DNA of 13,139 bases from an uncultured Hyphomicrobiales bacterium (GTDB taxonomy: Bacteria; Pseudomonadota; Alphaproteobacteria; Rhizobiales; Beijerinckiaceae): positions 1 to 13,139 of the forward strand of contig CAIVAX010000534.1 of assembly GCA_903903935.1 (NCBI GenBank), given 5' to 3'. A model generated the notes under the pieces. It made no database searches and was not told the origin of the DNA. It saw only the letters and a list, made by a program, of their open reading frames with translations. Shown here piece by piece: positions 7,786 through 13,139 of this stretch (the stretch's first letter is position 1; every line of letters starts with the position of its first letter). The position numbers were made by a program, and so were the translations under genes.

Positions 7786-8805
7786 CTAGCGGCTGCGTCT
7801 GGGCGACTCGGGCTCAAACTGCAGCCGTTTGGCGCTTGTGCAGCTGATCAGGCAGCCCCCCAAAGTTTGCCGTGCCGCCTCCCCCCTCGATAGGGATTGC
7901 GCCAAAAGCTTTGCGAGGCCCTCAATCTGTTCCAGTCTGGCAATGGGATCAGGCTTGGGACTCGACCCCTTGGTGCGGATCAGCGCCAGTCCAATCAGAC
8001 GGATACGGATCTCCTCAGGCTCCTCAAGCCAGCTCAATCCATCGAAAGTGACATGGCCAGAGGGGTCAATGGTGTGCAAATGCGCAAATCTGGCTTGCGC
8101 CATCTGATCCAGAGCTGCTTCGGCGCGGCGAGCACGCTGGGCCAAGCGGGCAAATCCGGCGCTCTCCAGTCCTTCTTGCGCCAAATCCGGCAAAAGCGCC
8201 CGCAGGCGTGTGCGCGCGAATTTCTGGTTCTCATTGGACGGATCAAGGATGAAGTCCTGCCCCAACTCATGGCAAAGCGTGATCAGCTCTTGCTTGCTCC
8301 AGGACAGCAAGGGCCGGGCGTGGCGAATATTGGCCCGCATCATTTCTGGCGCCATACCGGCCAAACCGCCAATGCCCGAGCCGCGCAATAAGCGAAATAA
8401 TACGGTCTCCGCCTGATCATCGCCATGATGGGCGCTCATCAACACATCGCAGTCTCTTTGCTGCGCATGGGCAATCAGCAGATCATAACGCGCCGCCCGG
8501 GCCATTTCCTGAATACGACTTGTGGGCTTGGCCCCCTCCCACGTCAAAATTGTGTGCTCAATGTTGAGAGCAGCGCACCAGCGGGCCACTCTTTTGGCTT
8601 CCTCGAGCGATGTGTCACGCAAAGCATGATCGACAGTTGCCGCCAACAGACGCGGGCGATTGGGAGCTTGCGCCCAATTCACCATCAACCGCAGCAGAGC
8701 CATAGAGTCCGGCCCGCCCGAGACAGCAATCAACAGACCTTTGGCCATCTCATAAGGGGCGAGATCGCAATGAGCTTTGTGCAGAAGGGCGCTGGCGTTC
8801 AGCAT
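7786..8805 (-). CDS. tilS: tRNA(Ile)-lysidine synthase TilS
   Basis: This enzyme adds lysine to C34 of the CAU-anticodon tRNA-Ile in an ATP-dependent step, so that it reads AUA instead of AUG. The protein has 339 residues. The PP-loop ATP-binding motif SGGPDS is at 29-34. Further family motifs are HHGDDQAET (126-134), RLLRGSGIGGLAGM (138-151), RPLL (164-167), DPSNEN (188-193) and RTRLR (198-202). It is shorter than the 432-residue E. coli enzyme and appears to lack the C-terminal TilS domain; short forms are known to be active in other bacteria. Its ATG (8805-8803) overlaps the last codons of cpoB by 7 nt (ATGCTGA), so translation is probably coupled to cpoB. A functional link to Tol-Pal is not implied; the order cpoB-tilS-ftsH is, to my knowledge, frequent in alphaproteobacteria. 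Confidence 0.95.
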   Translation of the reverse strand: MLNASALLHKAHCDLAPYEMAKGLLIAVSGGPDSMALLRLMVNWAQAPNRPRLLAATVDHALRDTSLEEAKRVARWCAALNIEHTILTWEGAKPTSRIQEMARAARYDLLIAHAQQRDCDVLMSAHHGDDQAETVLFRLLRGSGIGGLAGMAPEMMRANIRHARPLLSWSKQELITLCHELGQDFILDPSNENQKFARTRLRALLPDLAQEGLESAGFARLAQRARRAEAALDQMAQARFAHLHTIDPSGHVTFDGLSWLEEPEEIRIRLIGLALIRTKGSSPKPDPIARLEQIEGLAKLLAQSLSRGEAARQTLGGCLISCTSAKRLQFEPESPRRSR

Positions 8806-9842
8806 TGATAGCGTTTGAACTCGCGATCAGCTTGCGAGCGCAGATTGGCGCTGGCGCTGGGAAATTTGCGTCCCATTTCGCCAAAAGTGGCGCAGGCCTG
8901 TTCTTTCAGACCCAATTGTTCGAGAGCAAACCCCAGTTTCACCATGGCCTCAGGCGCGCGGGCTGCTTTGGAATAATCGGTTGAGACTTTCAGATATTGT
9001 TCGGCCGCTTCGCGATGGCGTTTGCGTTTGGTGAAACTCTCGCCCAGATAAAATGTGGCGTCCGGCGTCAGCTGGTCTTTGGGATATTTGCGAATAAAGG
9101 CCTGCAGTCCCAATTCTGCCTCTTCATATTGATCAGCTTTATAAGCACTCAAGGCATTGGCATAGTCCTCTGCCGGCCCTTTAGATGTGGGCAGAGCGGC
9201 CATGGTCTGAACGGCAGAACTTTGAGCCTGCCCCATATCACGATTGGCATTGGTTGCTGTGCGGGCAGGGGCTGCAGAACGCGGGGCAAGATCGATTGGA
9301 CCGTTTGATGGGGCACCATCTTCCTCATCCTCGCTCATGTCTTCAACCGGCGCACCCAATGGGCCCGAGAGCGCGGGGGAAGCGGCGGCTAAACTGCCTA
9401 AAGAGCGCGGTGCACCGGGGGCATCAGGTTGGGCCCTGGGATCAAAAGCATCTCCGCGCTTTTGCGGGGCGGGATTTTGTGGGGTCGTGCTTGCAGGTGC
9501 AGGGACTGCTTTGGCCGCGGGCTTAGCCCCGCTCATATCCTGAAAGCGGAAATCGACATCCTGCCGGAATTTGCGCAATTGATCTTCGAGCTTGCGCATT
9601 TGGAACTGCATTTGCTCCATTTGCCCAGTCTGGCTGCGCAATTGGTTTTCCAGCCGATCAATGCGCAGCAAAAGGCTGGCATTGTCCTGACTCTGAGCGG
9701 AAAACACCCGCCCATCCCCGCCGGGAATAGAGGCAGGTGGTAGGCCAGAATTTTGCGCCAGAGCAGAAGCGCTCATCAGACCCATGCCCAATAGGCTGAG
9801 TACATAGAGAGTGACGGCGGAAGGTGAAACAAATCGAGCCAT
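8799..9842 (-). CDS. cpoB: Cell division coordinator CpoB (YbgF), Tol-Pal associated
   Basis: A 347-residue periplasmic protein that in E. coli binds TolA and links outer-membrane constriction to septal peptidoglycan synthesis. A signal peptide is visible at residues 1-29, with probable cleavage ALA|QN. A coiled coil (about 55-102, LLLRIDRLENQLRSQ onward, rich in Leu/Gln/Glu heptads) corresponds to the trimerising N-terminal helix. A long Ala/Pro-rich linker (103-221) is larger than in E. coli, whose protein is 263 residues. The C-terminal TPR domain (222-347) has three repeats, starting PAEDYANALSAYKADQYEEA. It has a typical YFYLGES-like helix in ATFYLGESF and ends FKRYQC. The start at 9842 has AAGGA 11 nt upstream, in the last of three leader repeats. 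The gene is cut off from pal by a terminator. Confidence 0.93.
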   Translation of the reverse strand: MARFVSPSAVTLYVLSLLGMGLMSASALAQNSGLPPASIPGGDGRVFSAQSQDNASLLLRIDRLENQLRSQTGQMEQMQFQMRKLEDQLRKFRQDVDFRFQDMSGAKPAAKAVPAPASTTPQNPAPQKRGDAFDPRAQPDAPGAPRSLGSLAAASPALSGPLGAPVEDMSEDEEDGAPSNGPIDLAPRSAAPARTATNANRDMGQAQSSAVQTMAALPTSKGPAEDYANALSAYKADQYEEAELGLQAFIRKYPKDQLTPDATFYLGESFTKRKRHREAAEQYLKVSTDYSKAARAPEAMVKLGFALEQLGLKEQACATFGEMGRKFPSASANLRSQADREFKRYQC

Positions 9843-9847
9843 AGGTG

Positions 9848-9888
9848 AGCAGGTCCTTGGTCAGCAAGTCCTTAAATCAGCAAGTCCT
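9848..9888 (-). repeat. Three tandem copies of a 10-mer in the cpoB leader
   Basis: AGCAGGTCCT (9848-9857), AGCAAGTCCT (9863-9872) and AGCAAGTCCT (9879-9888) are spaced 15 and 16 nt apart. Read on the transcribed strand each begins with AGGAC, a Shine-Dalgarno-like core. The copy nearest cpoB (AAGGA) lies 11 nt from the start codon. The array may have arisen by tandem duplication. Confidence 0.75.
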
Positions 9889-9899
9889 AGCTTGAGATC

Positions 9900-9928
9900 A
9901 CATTAGCATGATTGGCCATTTCGACCAA
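9900..9928 (-). promoter_or_regulatory. Weak candidate promoter for cpoB-tilS
   Basis: On the minus strand TTGGTC (9928-9923) and TAATGT (9905-9900) are 17 nt apart. They lie between the pal terminator and the cpoB start, where a promoter is needed if the terminator works. Each box matches only three of six consensus bases, so position is the main argument. Confidence 0.25.
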
Positions 9929-9942
9929 AATGAGATGACAGC

Positions 9943-9977
9943 TACAAACAAAAACCGACGCGCTGAGCGCGTCGGTT
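9943..9977 (-). terminator. Strong intrinsic terminator of pal
   Basis: AAACCGACGCGC (9952-9963) and GCGCGTCGGTTT (9966+1 to 9977) form a perfect 12-bp stem with a 3-nt loop. On the minus strand this is followed by TTGTTTG, giving a combined TTTTTGTTTG tract. It starts 28 nt after the pal stop and lies 100 nt before cpoB. Confidence 0.9.
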
Positions 9978-10005
9978 TGCAACAAAGTCCATCTGAAAGA
10001 TCAGA

Positions 10006-10530
10006 TCAGGAATTGCCACCAGCCAGAACGGTGACAGCGCGGCGATTCTGCGACCAGCACGAAATATCATTACACACAGCCACCGGGCGCTCCTTACCAT
10101 AGGAGATTGTCTTGATGCGATTGGCAGTAATGCCGCGGGCGATCAGATAATTCTTGGTCGACTCAGCGCGCTGCGAGCCCAGAGCAAAATTATATTCGCG
10201 TGTGCCGCGCTCATCGGCATGGCCTTCAACCGTGAAGGAATAGCTGGGATATTGCGACAACCATTGGGCTTGCTTATCCAGAGTGGCCTGTCCAGCGCTG
10301 GTCAGTTCGGTGGAATCGGTTTCAAAGAAGACGCGATCGCCGACATTGACGACAAAATCCTGCGCGCTGCCCGGTGTAGCGCTGCCAGCACCCAAAGCGC
10401 CCGCGCCACCAATGCCGCCATTCAGGCCGCCATTGGCATCATCGGGATTTTTGGAACAGGCGGCCATTCCAAAGGCCACACAAAAAATGGCTGCAAATTT
10501 CAACAGGCGCGCATGGGCGACAAGGGACAT
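10006..10530 (-). CDS. pal: Peptidoglycan-associated lipoprotein Pal
   Basis: The outer-membrane lipoprotein of the Tol-Pal system; it binds diaminopimelate in peptidoglycan and, alternately, TolB. The 174-residue protein has a lipoprotein signal peptide ending FGMAAC, with Cys25 as the lipidated residue. A flexible Gly/Ala-rich linker (about 33-57) follows, then an OmpA-like domain (58-174). The domain has the marker sequences FFETDSTEL (68-76) and VEGHADERGTREYN (101-114). Ligand-binding Asp106 and Arg121 are present, as is the family end SCWSQNRRAVTV. ATG 10530-10528 follows AGGAG with 6 nt spacing. The 203-nt gap to tolB and the motifs in it suggest a promoter of its own besides any readthrough from tolB. 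Confidence 0.97.
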   Translation of the reverse strand: MSLVAHARLLKFAAIFCVAFGMAACSKNPDDANGGLNGGIGGAGALGAGSATPGSAQDFVVNVGDRVFFETDSTELTSAGQATLDKQAQWLSQYPSYSFTVEGHADERGTREYNFALGSQRAESTKNYLIARGITANRIKTISYGKERPVAVCNDISCWSQNRRAVTVLAGGNS

Positions 10531-10572
10531 GGGAAACTCCTACTTAAGTGTTGAAGGATGAAGTAAACTGCG

Positions 10573-10580
10573 ATGGTTAA
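10573..10580 (-). promoter_or_regulatory. CtrA-like half site upstream of pal
   Basis: On the minus strand this reads TTAACCAT, the 8-mer described for CtrA half sites in alphaproteobacteria. It ends 42 nt before the pal start. A short motif matches by chance fairly often, so support rests on the second site nearby. Confidence 0.35.
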
Positions 10581-10644
10581 TCGAAGGTTCCGCGCATTCA
10601 ACCCAGCGCAAAACGAATAAGCGTCAATCAAGTAAACAGAAACT

Positions 10645-10663
10645 ATGGTTAGCGGAGTGTTAA
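10645..10663 (-). promoter_or_regulatory. CtrA-like full site upstream of pal
   Basis: On the minus strand this reads TTAA-N7-CTAACCAT. The CtrA consensus is TTAA-N7-TTAAC, so there is one mismatch in nine fixed positions, and the second half also extends to the 8-mer with one mismatch. It lies about 115 nt upstream of pal, within the tolB-pal gap. Confidence 0.4.
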
Positions 10664-10733
10664 AATTGCCTCTCAGGCCAAGGCCAACACTCACTTTTCA
10701 GTTTACACGATCAGGTGATCCCCAGTCCCCAAT

Positions 10734-12062
10734 TTACTTCAACAAAGGTCCCCAAGAGGGGTCTGAGGCAAAGCCGGGGGTTGCGACGGGAAATTCACCG
10801 CGCCCATAGACATCGGTCATAAACATTTTGGGCCCGGCCTGTCCGCCCGGATCGCGGAAAAACATCAGATACAGCCCATTGGGCGCCCATGTTGGGCCTT
10901 CATTGTGATAGCCCTCTGTGATGATGCGCTCGCCCGAGCCATCGGGCTTCATCACACCAATGCCAAAGGCACCAGCCTTTTGCCGGGTGAAGGCAATATA
11001 ATCGCCCTTAGGCGACCAGACGGGCGTTGAATAGCGCGCACCATCGCTGAAGGAAATGCGTTTTGCCCCGCCGCCATTGGCACCCATCACATAAATCTGC
11101 TGCGTGCCGCCGCGATCGGATTCAAACACAATCTGCGATCCATCGGGCGAATAGCAGGGCGATGTATCAATGGCGGGCGTGTCGGTAATACGCATGGTTG
11201 AGCGCGAGCGCAGATCCATCGCAAACAGATTGGTCGCAGAGCCCTGCGTGATTGACATGACGATGCGCTGACCATCTGGAGAAAAGCGCGGGCTGAAGGT
11301 CATGCCGGGGAAATTACCAACCACTTCTCTCTGGCCTGAATCAATGTTCAGCAAATAGACTTTGGGATCGCTCGAACCAAATGACATATAAGTGACATCT
11401 TGCGATGAGGGCGAAAAGCGCGGCGTGACAACCAGATCATCGCCCTTGGTCAGATAGCTCACATTGCCGCCATCTTGATCCATAATGCCAATGCGCTTGC
11501 GGCGCGCTTCCTTGCTGCCGCTTTCATCGACAAAAATCACTCTGGTATCAAAGAAGCCTTTCTCGCCGATGATGCGCGAGAAAATCATATCCGAGATAAT
11601 ATGGCCAATGCGCCGCGCATTGGCCGGATCAGCGACATAAGTCTGCCCGGCTGCCTGTTGATTGGTTGCAATATCCCACAGACGAAAATCCGTGCGCAGC
11701 TTGCCATCGGGATTGCGCGAGACGCGTCCGGTGACCACAAATTGCGCATTGATCGTGCGCCAGAACTCGGGTGCGGGAGCTTGATCGGGATTGATCTGCT
11801 TATCTGCAAACACTTTGGGGTCAATCGGCTGTAAAAAGACGGAGCGCTTGAAATTATTGGTGATCAGGCCCGTCATCATGCCAGCCTGTTGGGCATCACC
11901 GGCAAAATTTGTGATCGCAATGGGCACAGCGCGGAATGTGCCGCCACCGCGAATATCCAGTGTGCGCTCCTGAGCCCAAGCGACTGTAGACACAAGCGGC
12001 GCGAGACTGGCGCTCGCAAGGGCCGAAGTGAAATGGCGACGAGAGAAAAGCGCTGTCATCAT
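10734..12062 (-). CDS. tolB: Tol-Pal system beta-propeller protein TolB
   Basis: A periplasmic protein that binds Pal and TolA and controls where Pal can reach peptidoglycan. The chosen start (ATG 12062-12060) has AAGG 7 nt upstream and gives 442 residues, the normal family length. The frame is open to 12380 but that part overlaps tolA out of frame and is not family-like. The signal peptide contains S-R-R-H-F at 7-11, a hydrophobic stretch and a probable cleavage after AWA (30). An N-terminal alpha/beta domain (about 31-165) starts [18 protein letters not shown]. The C-terminal six-bladed propeller has repeated WD40-like strands such as [43 protein letters not shown] and [15 protein letters not shown]. 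The end reads [18 protein letters not shown]. The gap to tolA is 49 nt, consistent with one operon. Confidence 0.96.
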   Translation of the reverse strand: MMTALFSRRHFTSALASASLAPLVSTVAWAQERTLDIRGGGTFRAVPIAITNFAGDAQQAGMMTGLITNNFKRSVFLQPIDPKVFADKQINPDQAPAPEFWRTINAQFVVTGRVSRNPDGKLRTDFRLWDIATNQQAAGQTYVADPANARRIGHIISDMIFSRIIGEKGFFDTRVIFVDESGSKEARRKRIGIMDQDGGNVSYLTKGDDLVVTPRFSPSSQDVTYMSFGSSDPKVYLLNIDSGQREVVGNFPGMTFSPRFSPDGQRIVMSITQGSATNLFAMDLRSRSTMRITDTPAIDTSPCYSPDGSQIVFESDRGGTQQIYVMGANGGGAKRISFSDGARYSTPVWSPKGDYIAFTRQKAGAFGIGVMKPDGSGERIITEGYHNEGPTWAPNGLYLMFFRDPGGQAGPKMFMTDVYGRGEFPVATPGFASDPSWGPLLK

Positions 12063-12111
12063 ACGCAAACCTTGCAGAGCAAAACGGGGTGAAACTTCAG
12101 CCTGAGATCCA

Positions 12112-13139
12112 TCATCCAGCCATATCCTCAGGATTGAATCGCAGAAGCTGATCCTTCCATTCATCATAATAGGGCATGAATTCGGTAGGGATAGGCATAG
12201 GATTACATTTGCGCACAGCACGCATGGCGCTGTCGGCGAGGCTGCGCAATTTGGGATCGCTGGGCGCATTGCGCAATTCGGGCGTCGCACCCAAAATCCC
12301 CTCACGCGTGAAGTGAACCTTGATCTGCGGCACATAGCGCAAACCAAGCCAGAGACTTGAGTCGCCCCAGCATTCCGCATAGCGCTCTTTCAAAAAGCCA
12401 TCGAGCTTAGCCGACAGGCTGGGCGACATGCGCGCGGCACTGGCAGTGGGCGATCCAATTGAAGCGGTCTGATTGAGCTGCGCCCCCGTGGCGGCCTTTT
12501 GCTGCGGATCTTCCTTCGACAACAGATTTTTTAAACTTGCAGCATCAAATTTGCGCTGAGTCTCACTGGTCTGTTCGCTGGCCTTGGGTTTGTCCTGCGG
12601 CTTTTGTGGATCCGGCGTCTTTTTGGACTCAATCAATTTGGCCAAAGCATCGGGCTTTGGCTTGTCTTCGGCTTTAGGTTTTTCCGGCGGCTGCGGCTTT
12701 TCGGGCGGTTTGGGCTTATCTTCCGTCTTGGGCTTGTCTTCTGCTTTGGGGCGTTGCGGCGGCACAGGCTTGGCGGGCTCAATGGCCTCGGCCTTGGGCT
12801 TGTCCTCGACTTTGGCTTTGGCAGGTTCCGGCTTGACCGGCTCAACCTTGGGCGGCTCTGGCTTAGGCGGCTCAGGTTTTGGCGGCTCGGGTTTGGGCTC
12901 CAACGCGGCTACACGCTGAGGCGGCAAGGGGGCAGGGGGTGTTGGGTCCGGAGCCTTTTCCTTTGGCGGCGGCGGGGCAGCAATATCAGTCTTGGCCTCA
13001 ACCTTTTTGGGCTCAGGCTTGGGCTCGGTGATGTCTGCGACCTTATCGACGATCTGCGGCTTGTCGGCAGGCTTGGTCGCTGTCTTCTCGCCCTTCATGA
13101 TTTCATTGAGCTGCGAGCTGGTGATGATCTCCACCGGCA
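12112..13139 (-). CDS. tolA: Cell envelope integrity protein TolA (5' end outside window)
   Basis: This protein spans the periplasm from the inner membrane and passes energy from TolQ-TolR to TolB and Pal. The window holds about 341 codons; the frame is open at the right edge, so the N-terminal membrane helix is missing. A GTG at 13134 should not be taken as the start, because the frame continues upstream. The visible start is [18 protein letters not shown], the segment that usually follows the anchor. Domain II (about residues 15-200 of the visible part) is very rich in Pro, Lys and Glu ([17 protein letters not shown] repeats), more like TonB than the Ala/Lys helix of E. coli TolA. The C-terminal TolA-III domain (about 236-340, counting from the GTG codon) has [23 protein letters not shown] and MRAVRKCNP, with two Cys that could form the domain's disulfide. 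tolQ and tolR are expected just beyond the window. Confidence 0.92.
   Translation of the reverse strand, partial: PVEIITSSQLNEIMKGEKTATKPADKPQIVDKVADITEPKPEPKKVEAKTDIAAPPPPKEKAPDPTPPAPLPPQRVAALEPKPEPPKPEPPKPEPPKVEPVKPEPAKAKVEDKPKAEAIEPAKPVPPQRPKAEDKPKTEDKPKPPEKPQPPEKPKAEDKPKPDALAKLIESKKTPDPQKPQDKPKASEQTSETQRKFDAASLKNLLSKEDPQQKAATGAQLNQTASIGSPTASAARMSPSLSAKLDGFLKERYAECWGDSSLWLGLRYVPQIKVHFTREGILGATPELRNAPSDPKLRSLADSAMRAVRKCNPMPIPTEFMPYYDEWKDQLLRFNPEDMAG
12851..12895 (-). repeat. 15-nt tandem repeat within tolA
   Basis: Three adjacent 15-nt units start GGCGGCTC at 12851, 12866 and 12881, differing at a few third positions. Partial units flank them. They encode the EPPKP-type repeats of TolA domain II. 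Copy-number change would keep the frame and alter the length of the periplasmic rod. Confidence 0.75.

Noticed and set aside
9952..9977. CRISPR-like or insertion-sequence inverted repeat
   Set aside because: The single hairpin has a T-tract and follows pal at the usual distance. It has no repeat partners and no transposase nearby, so it is a terminator.
12063..12380. In-frame 5' extension of tolB (106 codons)
   Set aside because: It overlaps tolA in another frame, is rich in Cys and Arg and does not look like a signal peptide. The ATG at 12062 has a ribosome site and leads straight into a signal peptide.
12584..12919. Gly-rich 111-codon frame on the plus strand opposite tolA
   Set aside because: The GSGLGGSG pattern is simply the complement of the Pro-rich tolA repeats.

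Overview
The window is ordinary chromosomal core sequence from an alphaproteobacterium, most likely of the order Hyphomicrobiales (Rhizobiales). The evidence is a split-alpha proton-translocating transhydrogenase (pntAA-pntAB-pntB), a tiny alphaproteobacterial-type aa3 oxidase subunit IV, an 80-residue S21 of rhizobial type, and the gene order tolA-tolB-pal-cpoB-tilS-ftsH. I see no tRNA, rRNA, insertion sequence, CRISPR array or phage gene. I also see no convincing sign of a new multi-gene system; the points worth a second look are regulatory.

Layout. Positions 1-3990 are transcribed rightward: the C-terminal part of a tannase/feruloyl-esterase-like protein (1-536), a 49-residue membrane peptide of the aa3 cytochrome oxidase subunit IV family (704-853), then pntAA (984-2123), pntAB (2167-2586) and pntB (2590-3990). 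A 13-bp hairpin at 4007-4036 separates these from everything to the right, which is transcribed leftward. In order of transcription from the right edge these are tolA (5' end cut off), tolB, pal, cpoB (ybgF), tilS, ftsH, rpsU and a TPR lipoprotein.

How the genes work together. PntAA, PntAB and PntB form the membrane transhydrogenase that uses the proton gradient to make NADPH from NADH. TolA, TolB, Pal and CpoB are parts of the Tol-Pal machine that joins the inner membrane, peptidoglycan and outer membrane during constriction; tolQ and tolR should lie just past the right edge. TilS makes lysidine at the wobble position of the AUA-reading tRNA-Ile. FtsH is the membrane AAA protease. S21 is a small-subunit ribosomal protein.

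Transcript structure. The leftward genes do not look like one simple operon. A perfect 12-bp-stem terminator with a T-tract (9943-9977) separates pal from cpoB. cpoB and tilS overlap by 7 nt. A sigma32-like promoter lies ahead of ftsH (7655-7684), and strong terminators follow ftsH (5587-5624) and rpsU (5107-5140). The 203-nt gap upstream of pal contains two CtrA-like boxes, and the cpoB leader contains three copies of a 10-mer that each carry a Shine-Dalgarno-like core. Every non-coding stretch here is shorter than 300 bases.
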